Assembly: GCA_003564055.1 (NCBI GenBank)
Contig: PWSG01000125.1
Span: 1-15,533 of the forward strand
DNA from: Syntrophomonadaceae bacterium
GTDB taxonomy: Bacteria; Bacillota; Dethiobacteria; DTU022
DNA length: 15,533 nt
Reading direction: 5' to 3'
Shown here piece after piece: positions 7,644 to 15,533 of the stretch. Position 1 is the first letter of the stretch. Each line of letters begins with the position of its first letter. The notes under the pieces are model-generated. The model was not told where the DNA came from and did no database searches. It saw only the letters and a list, made by a program, of their open reading frames with translations. Both the position numbers and the translations under genes were made by a program.

Positions 7644-8616
7644 TACATATGTTAGCGGCACTGGCGCTGCTGTTCCCGACACAGTAATAACTAACAGCGA
7701 TCTTGAAAAAATGGTTGAAACAAATGATCACTGGATTGTTTCCCGTACAGGCATTCGGGAAAGAAGGAAACTGGAGGAAGGTTTATCGAATATCGATCTC
7801 AGCGAACGTGCTTCCCGGGAAGCTATAAAGCGGGCAGGCCTTGACCCTTCAGAACTAGATATGATCATTGTTGCAACGGTAACTCCTGATCATCCTACTC
7901 CTTCAACCTCTTGTTTGCTCCAGGCCAGGCTAAAGGCCTTTAATGCTGCGGCTTTTGATCTTTCTGCCGGGTGTACCGGTTTTATATATGGATTAACGGT
8001 TGGGCATCAGTTTATTTGCAGCGGTATTTATAAGAATATTCTTGTTGTCGGTGTTGAGGTGCTTTCCCGGGTAACCGATTGGGAAGATCGCAGTACATGT
8101 GTTCTTTTTGGTGATGGGGCGGGAGCGGTTGTGCTAAGCCGGACTGAAAAGGAGCGGGGTATAATTAATTTTTCTCTGCATGCTGATGGCAGGGGCGCCA
8201 ACCTGCTGATAATTCCGGCGGGAGGCAGTGCAATCCCGGCCTGCGAAGAATCTTTGCAAAATAGGATGCACTTTCTTAAAATGAACGGTAACGAAATTTT
8301 TAAATTTGCAGTAAAGGTTGTTGAAGAAAACCTTTCCAGGATGTTGCGCCATAATAACCTCAAGCCCGGTGATCTCGATTACCTCTTTCTTCACCAGGCA
8401 AACCTAAGAATTATTGATCATATTCGTAAACGCCTTAAAATACCGCAGGAGAAAGTGCCGGTTAATATCGATCGTTTTGGCAATACCTCTTCGGCTACAA
8501 TACCTATAGCTATCCACGAAGAAATTGTCGCCGGCAGGATGGCGGAAGGCGACCTGGTGGCTATGGTTGCATTTGGCGCCGGCCTGACCTGGGGCGGCCT
8601 TGTAATGAAATGGTAG
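7627..8616 (+). CDS. fabH: 3-oxoacyl-ACP synthase III (KAS III)
   Basis: FabH condenses an acyl-CoA primer with malonyl-ACP to begin each fatty acid. The catalytic triad is present: Cys116 in DLSAGCTGF, His256 in FLHQANLRI and Asn286 in RFGNTSSATIP. The start chosen is GTG 7627, ten bases after GAGGAG (7611-7616). An in-frame upstream extension to 7549 would lie inside plsX and has no family match. The product of 329 residues fits the family. The reading frame begins inside the 3' end of plsX. Confidence 0.96.
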   Translation: MKKAINTYVSGTGAAVPDTVITNSDLEKMVETNDHWIVSRTGIRERRKLEEGLSNIDLSERASREAIKRAGLDPSELDMIIVATVTPDHPTPSTSCLLQARLKAFNAAAFDLSAGCTGFIYGLTVGHQFICSGIYKNILVVGVEVLSRVTDWEDRSTCVLFGDGAGAVVLSRTEKERGIINFSLHADGRGANLLIIPAGGSAIPACEESLQNRMHFLKMNGNEIFKFAVKVVEENLSRMLRHNNLKPGDLDYLFLHQANLRIIDHIRKRLKIPQEKVPVNIDRFGNTSSATIPIAIHEEIVAGRMAEGDLVAMVAFGAGLTWGGLVMKW

Positions 8617-8738
8617 GAAAAAAGGATTTAGATTACTGGATTCAGAATTCAGAAGCAAAGATCATCAGGAAAACAAAAGTCCTGATAATATGAGTTGATA
8701 CCAGGAATATTTTTTAGATTAAGTGGGTGCTGTAACCA

Positions 8739-9662
8739 ATGAAAACTGCCTATCTTTTCCCCGGCCAGGGAGCACAGTTTGTCGGCATGGGCCGCGATTT
8801 TTATGAGCGTTTTCCGGAGGCTCGCTCTTTATTTGATCAAACTGCGGGAGTTCTTGGTTCTGAATTTATTGATATGATATTTAATGGTCCTGAAAATAGA
8901 CTGCAGGTCACAGAATATACCCAGCCTGCTATTCTTACAGTTAGTGCGGCTATTTTTCGCGTTATTGAAAAACTTGGCCTTAAGCCGGCAGCCCTGGCGG
9001 GTTTAAGCCTGGGAGAATACAGCGCTCTTGTAGCCGCAGGTTCAATTACATTTGAAGAAGCTCTTCCTTTAGTACAGAAACGGGGAATATTTATGCAGGA
9101 TGCGGTTGCTGAAGGAGAAGGTTCCATGGCTGCAATAATGGGTCTTACACATGATCAGGTCGAACAGGTTTGCCATGATGCCCGCTCGCAGGGGTTGGTT
9201 TCTCCTGCGAACTATAATTGCCCGGGTCAGATTGTTATTTCAGGACAGGTTGGGGCGGTTGATTTGGCTGTGAAGCTTGCTAAAGAAGCGGGGGCAAAAA
9301 AAGTAACCGGCTTAAAAGTCAGCGCGCCTTTTCACTGTGCATTGCTGCAGCCGGTGGAAGAAAAATTAGCCCGTGAGCTTGATAAAACTATGATCATGGA
9401 ACCTGGTGTTCCGGTTGTTTTTAATGTTTCAGCTCAACTGGCTACAGATCCTGCACAGATTAAAGAGAACCTTGTCAAGCAGGTCAGCAGTCCGATACTC
9501 TGGGAACAGTCGGTGCGTAACCTAATCGCAGAGGGAATAGATTGTTTTATCGGTTTGGGCCCCGGCAATTCACTAAGCAGATTGATGAAACGCATTGCCC
9601 CCGAGCTGAGAACTATTTCAGTTGAAAAAGTTGAAGATATAGATCAATTGATAGCAAAATAA
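8739..9662 (+). CDS. fabD: Malonyl-CoA:ACP transacylase
   Basis: FabD moves malonyl from CoA to ACP. The 307-residue protein starts MKTAYLFPGQGAQFVGMG and has the nucleophile Ser90 in GLSLGEYSAL, Arg115 in QKRGIFMQ and the catalytic His199 in SAPFHCALL. The usual GHSLGEY motif reads GLSLGEY here; I recall this form in other Clostridia, and the residue before the serine is not the catalytic histidine. There is no good Shine-Dalgarno: GTGGGTG ends about nine bases before the ATG. A gap of 122 bases separates it from fabH, the longest inside the fab cluster. Confidence 0.95.
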   Translation: MKTAYLFPGQGAQFVGMGRDFYERFPEARSLFDQTAGVLGSEFIDMIFNGPENRLQVTEYTQPAILTVSAAIFRVIEKLGLKPAALAGLSLGEYSALVAAGSITFEEALPLVQKRGIFMQDAVAEGEGSMAAIMGLTHDQVEQVCHDARSQGLVSPANYNCPGQIVISGQVGAVDLAVKLAKEAGAKKVTGLKVSAPFHCALLQPVEEKLARELDKTMIMEPGVPVVFNVSAQLATDPAQIKENLVKQVSSPILWEQSVRNLIAEGIDCFIGLGPGNSLSRLMKRIAPELRTISVEKVEDIDQLIAK

Positions 9663-9697
9663 GTATTTGCAGCCGCACCGGCAGAAAGGAGATGACC

Positions 9698-10441
9698 ATG
9701 GATTTAACTGGCAAAACAGCGCTGGTAACCGGCGCCTCACGAGGTATTGGCCGGGCCACTGCCTTAACATTGGCAAGCGCGGGAGCATCGGTTGTCGTTA
9801 ACTATAACAGTAACGAAAACGCCGCAGAAGAAGTAAAAAAGCAAATAGAAAACCATGGCAGTTCAGCCCTGGTTGTCAGGGCCGATGTAGCCGATTACAG
9901 TCAGTGTGAACATTTAGTTAAGAGCGCTATTGATCATTTTAAGAGAATTGATATACTTGTTAATAATGCGGGCATAACCCGTGATAACCTCTTAGCACGG
10001 ATGAAAGAAGAAGAATGGCAGGCAGTAATTGACACAAATTTAAACGGGGTATACAATTGCTGCCGGGCTGTATTAAGGCCCTTACTCAAACAAAAAAGCG
10101 GTGGCAGAATTATAAATGTTGCCTCCGTAGCGGGAATACACGGTAACAGCGGACAGGCAAACTATTCAGCAGCCAAAGGCGGTGTAATTGCCTTTAGCCG
10201 ATCTTTGGCCAAAGAGCTTGGTTCAAGAAATATCACAGTTAATGCAGTTGCCCCCGGTTTTATTGAAACCGAAATGACCGGCGTGCTTTCCGATGAAATG
10301 AAAGAGCAGGTTTTATCAAGGATAGCTCTCGGCCGTTTAGGAAAACCGGAAGAAGTAGCCGATGTAATTTTATTCCTGGCGTCGTCGGCTGACTATGTAA
10401 CCGGCCAGGTTATAGCAGTGGACGGAAGTCTGTCTATGTGA
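9698..10441 (+). CDS. fabG: 3-oxoacyl-ACP reductase
   Basis: FabG is the NADPH-dependent reductase of the elongation cycle, a classical short-chain dehydrogenase. The cofactor motif TGASRGIG is at 11-18 and NNAG at 89-92. The catalytic tetrad is Asn114, Ser143, Tyr156 and Lys160 (YSAAK). The start is ATG 9698, six bases after AAGGAG (9686-9691); the ATG at 9692 directly touches that site and is unlikely. The product is 247 residues, ending in the normal VTGQVIAVDGSLSM. Confidence 0.97.
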   Translation: MDLTGKTALVTGASRGIGRATALTLASAGASVVVNYNSNENAAEEVKKQIENHGSSALVVRADVADYSQCEHLVKSAIDHFKRIDILVNNAGITRDNLLARMKEEEWQAVIDTNLNGVYNCCRAVLRPLLKQKSGGRIINVASVAGIHGNSGQANYSAAKGGVIAFSRSLAKELGSRNITVNAVAPGFIETEMTGVLSDEMKEQVLSRIALGRLGKPEEVADVILFLASSADYVTGQVIAVDGSLSM

Positions 10442-10498
10442 CATACTGAGACACAAGTGATAGACTTTAAGTGCCAAAGACAGGGAGGAGGTGGATTA

Positions 10499-10726
10499 GT
10501 GAGCGTTGAAACCAGGGTTAAAGATATAATTGCGGCTCAGCTTGAAGTTGCGGTCGACAAGCTTTCAAAGGAGACTACCTTTGAAGACATTGATGCTGAT
10601 TCGCTCGATATTGTTGAGCTGGTCATGGCTTTGGAAGAAGAGTTTGACCTGGAAATATCCGACCAGGAAATTGAGAATATTAATTCTGTGGGCGATGTGA
10701 TCAAGTATATTGAATCTAAAATATAA
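10499..10726 (+). CDS. acpP: Acyl carrier protein
   Basis: A 75-residue acidic carrier whose phosphopantetheine attaches to Ser35 in DADSLD. The start is GTG 10499, seven bases after AGGAGG (10486-10491). The upstream in-frame ATG at 10457 would add 14 residues that run through the Shine-Dalgarno and match nothing in the family. It lies between fabG and fabF, the common arrangement. Confidence 0.97.
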   Translation: MSVETRVKDIIAAQLEVAVDKLSKETTFEDIDADSLDIVELVMALEEEFDLEISDQEIENINSVGDVIKYIESKI

Positions 10727-10752
10727 GTTGTTTTTGAGGTGAAAAGGAAGAA

Positions 10753-11991
10753 TTGCGAAGAGTCGTAATCACAGGGATCGGGCTCGAATCTCCGGTAGGT
10801 TCTGACAAGGAAACATTCTGGAATAACATTATTAGCGGCAAAAGTGGCATCTCTGCCGTGGAAAGCTTTGATGTCAGCCAGTATCCCTGTCGTATTGCAG
10901 GGGAAATAAAAGACTTCGAACCTTCTTTGCATATGGAAAAGAAGGAAGCAAAAAGGGTTGATCGATATACCCAGCTCGGAGTTGCCGCTGCTATAAAAGC
11001 CTGGTCTGATTCAGGACTCAATGATTTTAAGCTGGATAAAGACGAGGTAGGAGTTCTGGTTGGTTCAGGTATAGGTGGAATACAAACTATCGAGCAGCAG
11101 CTGAAGGTACTGGCTGAAAAAGGCCCGCGTCGAGTCAGTCCTTTTTTAGTCCCGGCCCTTATAGCCAACATGGCTTCCGGTTACATATCAATGCTTTTGG
11201 GACTGCGCGGCCCAAATTCAACTGTTGTAACAGCATGTGCTACAGCTACCCATGCAGTAGGCGATGCCTGTCATATCATCAGGCGTGGTGATGCCAATAT
11301 AATGCTGGCCGGTGGAGCTGAAGCAGCCATCAGCCACCTTGCATTTTCCGGTTTCTCAGCCGCGCGCGCCCTTTCAACCCGTAACGATCAACCTGAGCAA
11401 GCTTCCCGTCCCTTTGATCTTAAGCGTGATGGTTTTGTGATGGGTGAAGGAGCCGGGGTTGTTGTTTTAGAAACTCTCGACCATGCTCTTTCCAGGCGGG
11501 CTAATATTTACGGTGAAGTTGTCGGTTATGGTATGTCAGGGGATGCTTATCACATGACAGCTCCCGACCCTGACGGAAAAGGGGCTTTTTTATGTATGCA
11601 AAGAGCCTTAAAAAGCGCCGATGTTGAGCCCGTTGAGGTTGATTACATTAATGCTCACGGCACATCTACTGAGTTTAACGATAAAATAGAAACAATGGCA
11701 ATAAAAAACTTATTCGGCGAACATGCATATAACCTGGCAATAAGCTCTACAAAATCAATGACAGGGCATCTTTTAGGTGCTGCAGGTGCAATTGAACTTA
11801 TAGCTACTTTATTGATCATGCAGCACCAGGTAATTCATCCGACTATTAATTATGAAAATCCTGACCCTGAATGCGATCTTGACTATGTTCCAAACAAGGC
11901 CAGAGAATCTGCAGTTAGCCTGGCTATCTCCAATTCCTTCGGTTTTGGCGGAACAAATGCAACACTTGCTGTTAAGAATTACCTGCCTTGA
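10753..11991 (+). CDS. fabF: 3-oxoacyl-ACP synthase II (KAS II)
   Basis: FabF extends acyl-ACP by two carbons with malonyl-ACP. The 412-residue protein has the Cys-His-His centre: Cys162 in [14 protein letters not shown], His302 in [11 protein letters not shown], and Lys334/His339 in [14 protein letters not shown]. The glycine-rich FGFGGTNA is at the C-terminus. The start is TTG 10753, directly giving [17 protein letters not shown] at 10744-10750 is close, and GAGGTG at 10736-10741 is a second possible ribosome site. Its stop codon overlaps the TTG at 11988 in the rnc frame. Confidence 0.96.
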   Translation: MRRVVITGIGLESPVGSDKETFWNNIISGKSGISAVESFDVSQYPCRIAGEIKDFEPSLHMEKKEAKRVDRYTQLGVAAAIKAWSDSGLNDFKLDKDEVGVLVGSGIGGIQTIEQQLKVLAEKGPRRVSPFLVPALIANMASGYISMLLGLRGPNSTVVTACATATHAVGDACHIIRRGDANIMLAGGAEAAISHLAFSGFSAARALSTRNDQPEQASRPFDLKRDGFVMGEGAGVVVLETLDHALSRRANIYGEVVGYGMSGDAYHMTAPDPDGKGAFLCMQRALKSADVEPVEVDYINAHGTSTEFNDKIETMAIKNLFGEHAYNLAISSTKSMTGHLLGAAGAIELIATLLIMQHQVIHPTINYENPDPECDLDYVPNKARESAVSLAISNSFGFGGTNATLAVKNYLP

Positions 11992-12011
11992 ACCCTAAAA
12001 GAGGGATGCAA

Positions 12012-12707
12012 ATGGATTGGTCCGATAGAACTAAGAAATTTCTCTTTGCTGTTGGCTGGGATGTAAATAACTCTGAGCTTTATGAACAGGCTTTAACGCA
12101 CACTTCTTTTGCCCATGAAAGAGGACGGCGCCGCATTCATAATGAACGCCTGGAATTCCTTGGCGATGCAGTTCTCGAGTTAATAGTAAGCGATTATCTT
12201 TATGAAACTTACCCTAACTTGTCCGAGGGCAAACTTACCAAACTGCGAGCAGACATGGTTTGTGAGGCCTCATTGGCCCGCCTGGCTTTTGAGTTAAATG
12301 TTGGTCAATACATTCGTCTCGGAAAAGGTGAGCAAATGAGTGGCGGCAGAACCCGCCCCTCGCTTTTAAGCGATACTATAGAAGCTTTAATAGGAGCTCT
12401 TTATCTGGATGTCGGCCTTGACAAATGCAGGGAGTACGTCCTGATTCTTTACGAGCCTATCTTGCAGGAACTTCAGGAAGGAGTCCTGCGTCGTGATTAT
12501 AAAACCCTGCTTCAGGAATTCTCACAGGCACGTTTTTCAGTTACCCCTGTATACCGCATTGTCAGCGAAAACGGCCCTGATCACAACAAGGAGTTTGAAG
12601 CGGAAGTGCTCATGATTTCTGATCCGGTTGGAAAGGGCTGGGGGCGCAGCAAAAAGGAGGCTGAGCAGGAAGCGGCGAAAACAGCATGGGAAAAACTAAC
12701 GCCATAA
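12012..12707 (+). CDS. rnc: Ribonuclease III
   Basis: RNase III cleaves double-stranded RNA in rRNA processing and mRNA turnover. The catalytic domain holds the signature ERLEFLGDAVLEL with Glu48 and Asp52, and Asp121 and Glu124 in SDTIEALIGA. A dsRNA-binding domain follows (about 163-230, with KEAEQEAAKTAWEKL). The start is ATG 12012, six bases after GAGGG (12001-12005), giving 231 residues, the usual size. An upstream TTG at 11988 overlapping the fabF stop would add eight residues and is less likely. Co-location with fabF/acpP and smc is typical of Firmicutes. Confidence 0.96.
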   Translation: MDWSDRTKKFLFAVGWDVNNSELYEQALTHTSFAHERGRRRIHNERLEFLGDAVLELIVSDYLYETYPNLSEGKLTKLRADMVCEASLARLAFELNVGQYIRLGKGEQMSGGRTRPSLLSDTIEALIGALYLDVGLDKCREYVLILYEPILQELQEGVLRRDYKTLLQEFSQARFSVTPVYRIVSENGPDHNKEFEAEVLMISDPVGKGWGRSKKEAEQEAAKTAWEKLTP

Positions 12708-12710
12708 TTA

Positions 12711-12778
12711 TATAGAGGGGCAAGAGGACAGGTCTGCTGCCCTATAAACAGGTCGGAAGCTTTATAACTTATCCGACC
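12711..12778 (+). promoter_or_regulatory. Two-hairpin leader between rnc and spoVS
   Basis: Two consecutive stem-loops can form. In the first, TATA plus GGGCA (12711-12722, with a three-base bulge) pairs with TGCCC plus TATA (12738-12746). In the second, GGTCGGA (12751-12757) pairs perfectly with TCCGACC (12772-12778), and ends two bases before the Shine-Dalgarno of spoVS (12781-12787). No T-run follows either, so they are not ordinary terminators. They could control spoVS translation or be an RNA processing site; this is inference. Confidence 0.45.
12717..12734 (+). repeat. Left arm of the inverted repeat around spoVS
   Basis: GGGGCAAGAGGACAGGTC matches, in reverse complement and at 16 of 18 positions, the segment at 13093-13110 on the other side of spoVS. 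The two arms bracket about 394 bases holding only that gene and its leader. Confidence 0.6.
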
Positions 12779-12788
12779 CGGGAGGAGC

Positions 12789-13076
12789 ATGGCTGAAAAA
12801 ATGGAGACGTTAAGAGTATCAACACACTCGAAGGCTAAGGCTCTGGCCGGTGCTTTGGCGGCAGTTATTAGAAAAGATGGGGCAGTTGAAATGCAGGCGG
12901 TAGGAGCTGGAGCTGTGAATCAGGCAATCAAAGCTGCAGCTATCGCCAGGGGTTACGTTGCTCCAAACGGCATAAACCTTGTAGTTGTTCCTTCCTTTGT
13001 AGAGATCGAAGTAGATGGTAAACAACGAACTGCAATAAAGATTAGAGTAGAGCCCAGGAAAAAACCGGGCTGGTAA
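12789..13076 (+). CDS. spoVS: Stage V sporulation protein S homologue (SpoVS/Alba-like)
   Basis: The 95-residue protein matches SpoVS along its length: METLRVSTHSKAKALAGALA, then GAVEMQAVGAGAVNQAIKAAAIARGYVAP, then VVPSFVEIEVDGKQRTAIKIRVEP. In Bacillus SpoVS affects septation, spore coat assembly and engulfment; structurally the family resembles Alba nucleic-acid-binding proteins. The ATG at 12789 is only about three bases after GGAGG (12781-12785). The family normally begins at the equivalent of Met5 (ATG 12801), which has no well-spaced ribosome site, so the start is uncertain by four residues. It sits between rnc and smc, where other genomes usually have no such gene, and is bracketed by an inverted repeat. 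Confidence 0.92.
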   Translation: MAEKMETLRVSTHSKAKALAGALAAVIRKDGAVEMQAVGAGAVNQAIKAAAIARGYVAPNGINLVVVPSFVEIEVDGKQRTAIKIRVEPRKKPGW

Positions 13077-13088
13077 ATAACCAGGGCC

Positions 13089-13110
13089 AAGGGACCTGTC
13101 CCCTTGTCCC
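13089..13110 (-). repeat. Right arm of the inverted repeat around spoVS, palindromic
   Basis: The reverse complement of 13093-13110 (GGGACAAGGGGACAGGTC) matches 12717-12734 at 16 of 18 positions. This copy is itself a near palindrome: AAGGGAC (13089-13095), two bases, then GTCCCCTT (13098-13105), with a further GTCCC at 13106-13110. It lies 27 bases before the start of smc. It could form a short hairpin but lacks a T-run right after it. Confidence 0.6.
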
Positions 13111-13136
13111 ATATCTTTTGTTGAGGAGCTTTTTGG

Positions 13137-15533
13137 GTGCACTTAAAAAGAATGGAGCTTTTTGGTTTTAAATCTTTTGCTGAAAAAACTGAGCTTAGCC
13201 TGAGCCCGGGAATTACTGCTGTTATCGGTCCCAATGGTTGCGGCAAAAGTAACCTGGTTGATGCCGTGCGCTGGGCCCTGGGTGAACAGAGTGTTAAATC
13301 TTTGCGTGGAACACGCATGGAGGAGATTATTTTTTCAGGAAGTGAAAGCCGTAAAGCGCTCAACTTTGCCGAAGTCTCGCTTACTTTTGACGGAGCAGGT
13401 GCCTTTCTTAACCTGGATTACGATGAAGTGACTATTTCAAGGCGTCTTTTTCGTAATGGTGACAGCGAGTACTATATTAATAAATCACCCTGCAGGCTGA
13501 AGGATATTTCTGAATTATTTATTGATACCGGTCTTGGCAAAGATGTTTATTCTGTGATCGGCCAGGGGAGGGTTGATGAGATAATAAACAGCCGTCCTGA
13601 AGAGCGCCGCGAAATATTTGAAGAAGCTGCCGGTATTTTAAAGTACAAATTGCGCAAGAAAGAGGCCAGGCGCAGGCTGGACGAAACCAGGGAAAATCTG
13701 ATTCGGGTTCAGGACCTAATCTATGAACTTGAAACCCAGATCGAACCCCTGCAGGAACAGGCTGAAGTAACCCGCCAGTATCGCACTTTACAGCAGAGCA
13801 TGGAAGAGCAGGAAAAGAGGTTGCTTTCTTATCATCTGCAGCTATCACGAGAACAGTTAAATAAAGTTAACAAACAACTGCAGACTGTAAACGATGCCCT
13901 GCTTTCTTCTCAGGCCCAGGGTGGTTTACATGAAAAAGAAATCCAGGATCTGAAAAACCAGCTGCAGGATCAACAGCGGGCAAAAAAAGAACAGGAGCAA
14001 AAATTAAACGAGACATCGCGTAACCTTGAGCAGCACGAAAGTGAACAAAAGCTTCTCCTTGAAAGAGAAAGTCGCTTTCGTGAACAGATGGAACAAAACA
14101 GACAGAGGGTTAAACAATTAGAACTGCTCATGGATGAATACAAAGCACAAAAGAAAAGAGCGGAAGCTGACCTGGTTGAAAAAAAAGAGAATCTCGAAAA
14201 CTTAAACAAAGAGCTTGAAGGTTTGAGGTCGGAGCTGTCAGAACATGAATCGAGCGTCCTGGCAGACGAAGTGGGAAAAAAACAGGAAGAAATATATAAA
14301 ACAGGAGCCCGTAAAGAAGCTGCTTTATCGACAATCGAAGAGTTGAACAAACGCCTGGAGCGTCTTTTGGAACAGAAAAAGGCTTACAGGGAAGACGAAA
14401 AAACCCTGCAGGATATGTTAGAAGAATTAAAAAATAAGTCAGGCTTATTAAAAGAAAAAGAAAGAGAGCTGCAGGAGCAAATTGCTTCTGCCAGCTTAGA
14501 GGCTGAGAAAGAAAAAGCCGTTGAGCAAAAAGCCAGGCATTTGTTAGAAAAAGTGGTTGCCGAAGACCAGAAAAAGAAGGAAAAACTACACGGCATTAAC
14601 AGCCGTTTAAACCTCCTGCAGGAGCAGGATGCAGCTCTTTCCGGTTATTACCGTGGGGTTAAAGAAGTGATGCAGGCCCGTGCAAACTTATCCGGCATAG
14701 TTGGCCCTGTAGCGGATTTAATTTCCGTTGAGGGAGAATATGTTCAGGCTGTTGAATCATCGCTGGGAAGCGCTCTGCAATATGTGGTTGCTGAAACCGA
14801 GCAATCTGTCAGGCAAGCAATCTTTTACCTTAAAAAGAACAATCTCGGCTGGGCTACCTTTTTGCCGCTCGATATTCTGAAATCTGCTGCTGATCCTCTT
14901 GAAAGGCATAGTGGATGGCGTGAGCTAAGCGGTGTAATCGGCAAAGCTGCGGAGCTGGTTAAAGTAGATCGAGCTTATCAGAAAGCGGTTGATTACCTAA
15001 TGTCTTCAATACTGGTTTGCCGCAGCCTGGAAGATGCCTCCGGGGCAGCCCGCTTTATAAAGTACAGCTGCCGGGTGGTGACCCTGGATGGTGAAATGAT
15101 TAATCCGGGAGGTATAATACGGGGCGGTAGTTTGCCCAGGCGTAATGCAGGTATGCCGCTTGGAAGGCGTAAAGAAATTGAAGAGCTTCAAGTCCAAAAA
15201 GAAGCATTGATGACTGAAATAAGAAATCATCAGAACAATATAGCAGAAGAGAATAAAGCCCTTGCCGAAGCTGAAAAGAAAGCAGCAGAAGCGGATAATA
15301 GAATGCGCCACCTTGAAGATAAGTTAAAGGAACTGCATAGCAAATCCGAAGAGTTAAGGCGTGAGATTGAAAAATGTGAAGATAACATGAAAGCTGGCAT
15401 TAAAAAGCTGCAAGAGCTCGATTCTGAAGAAGCGGAATTGAAAGAGCGCTTAAGCGAGCTTCAAGAAGATATTGAAAAATGTGCAGGAAATATTGAAAAC
15501 CTCGAAAATGAACTGACAGGTGTCAAAGAAGAA
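13137..15533 (+). CDS. smc: Chromosome segregation protein SMC, 3' end cut by window
   Basis: SMC forms the condensin-like complex with ScpA and ScpB that organises and separates chromosomes. The window holds 799 codons of a protein usually near 1,190. The N-terminus reads MHLKRMELFGFKSFAEKTEL. Walker A is GPNGCGKSN (residues 31-39), followed by WALGEQSVKSLRG and the Q-loop region VIGQGRVDEIINSRPEERREIFEEAAGI written here in parts: VIGQGRVDEII then RPEERREIFEEAAGI. A long heptad-rich coiled coil (about 170-500) leads to the hinge (about 500-670), with its glycine-rich GGIIRGGS. The returning coil then begins. The start is GTG 13137, eight bases after AGGAG (13124-13128), preferred over ATG 13152 because the family has the extra MxLKRxE residues. 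Walker B and the C-terminal head lie beyond the window. Confidence 0.97.
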   Translation, partial: MHLKRMELFGFKSFAEKTELSLSPGITAVIGPNGCGKSNLVDAVRWALGEQSVKSLRGTRMEEIIFSGSESRKALNFAEVSLTFDGAGAFLNLDYDEVTISRRLFRNGDSEYYINKSPCRLKDISELFIDTGLGKDVYSVIGQGRVDEIINSRPEERREIFEEAAGILKYKLRKKEARRRLDETRENLIRVQDLIYELETQIEPLQEQAEVTRQYRTLQQSMEEQEKRLLSYHLQLSREQLNKVNKQLQTVNDALLSSQAQGGLHEKEIQDLKNQLQDQQRAKKEQEQKLNETSRNLEQHESEQKLLLERESRFREQMEQNRQRVKQLELLMDEYKAQKKRAEADLVEKKENLENLNKELEGLRSELSEHESSVLADEVGKKQEEIYKTGARKEAALSTIEELNKRLERLLEQKKAYREDEKTLQDMLEELKNKSGLLKEKERELQEQIASASLEAEKEKAVEQKARHLLEKVVAEDQKKKEKLHGINSRLNLLQEQDAALSGYYRGVKEVMQARANLSGIVGPVADLISVEGEYVQAVESSLGSALQYVVAETEQSVRQAIFYLKKNNLGWATFLPLDILKSAADPLERHSGWRELSGVIGKAAELVKVDRAYQKAVDYLMSSILVCRSLEDASGAARFIKYSCRVVTLDGEMINPGGIIRGGSLPRRNAGMPLGRRKEIEELQVQKEALMTEIRNHQNNIAEENKALAEAEKKAAEADNRMRHLEDKLKELHSKSEELRREIEKCEDNMKAGIKKLQELDSEEAELKERLSELQEDIEKCAGNIENLENELTGVKEE

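Noticed and set aside
8610..8693. Small 27-codon frame whose ATG overlaps the fabH stop
   Set aside because: It has no ribosome site and no family likeness, and it is short enough to arise by chance in a 122-base gap.
8739..9662. GLSLGEY in place of GHSLGEY in FabD as a sign of lost activity
   Set aside because: The nucleophile serine, the arginine and the catalytic histidine (His199) are all present, and this variant is, to my knowledge, common in Clostridia.
12819..13363. Minus-strand open frames over spoVS and the smc start
   Set aside because: They are antisense to clear family-matching genes, have no ribosome sites and resemble no protein I know.
13970..14596. Serine- and cysteine-rich open frames on the minus strand
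   Set aside because: They lie opposite the Glu/Lys-rich coiled coil of smc; reading the complement of GAA/AAA-type codons gives Ser/Phe/Cys-rich shadows with no start signals.

Overview
The window looks like a piece of the chromosome of an endospore-forming Firmicute of the Clostridia type. The basis is the gene order DUF177(yceD)-rpmF-plsX-fab cluster-acpP-fabF-rnc-smc, a SpoVS homologue, strong AGGAGG ribosome binding sites, sigma-A type promoters, frequent GTG/TTG starts, and an ADP-forming acyl-CoA synthetase and a NusG-domain-II protein typical of anaerobes. I cannot name a genus.

Region by region: (1) 1-2497, minus strand: a class A penicillin-binding protein (PBP1A type) whose 3' end, inside a fibronectin-III-like tail, runs off the left edge. 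(2) 2498-2857: an AT-rich divergent intergenic region. (3) 2858-5035: a fused ADP-forming acetate/acyl-CoA ligase. (4) 5213-5723: a small membrane-anchored NusG-domain-II protein with its own promoter, placed almost on top of its start codon, followed by a terminator-like hairpin. (5) From a perfect-consensus promoter (TTGACA-17-TATAAT, 5732-5760) starts the conserved run: a DUF177/YceD gene broken by one in-frame TGA, rpmF, a terminator-like hairpin, then plsX, fabH, fabD, fabG, acpP, fabF, rnc, spoVS and smc. The smc gene leaves the right edge just after its hinge.

The genes form a coherent growth module. PlsX makes acyl-phosphate for phospholipid synthesis. FabD, FabH, FabG, AcpP and FabF supply malonyl-ACP, initiation, the first reduction, the carrier and elongation; dehydratase and enoyl reductase must be encoded elsewhere. 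RNase III and SMC follow, as is common in Firmicutes. The ligase gene stands where acetate kinase often stands in related Clostridia and may supply or use acetyl-CoA with ATP gain.

Most of the window is ordinary core genome. The points that deserve a second look are the in-frame TGA in yceD, the spoVS gene inserted between rnc and smc and bracketed by an imperfect inverted repeat, the near-leaderless NusG-II gene, the A9 tract with two competing starts at the PBP gene, and the ligase in the acetate kinase position. I found no CRISPR array, tRNA, rRNA, insertion sequence or clear novel multi-gene system.
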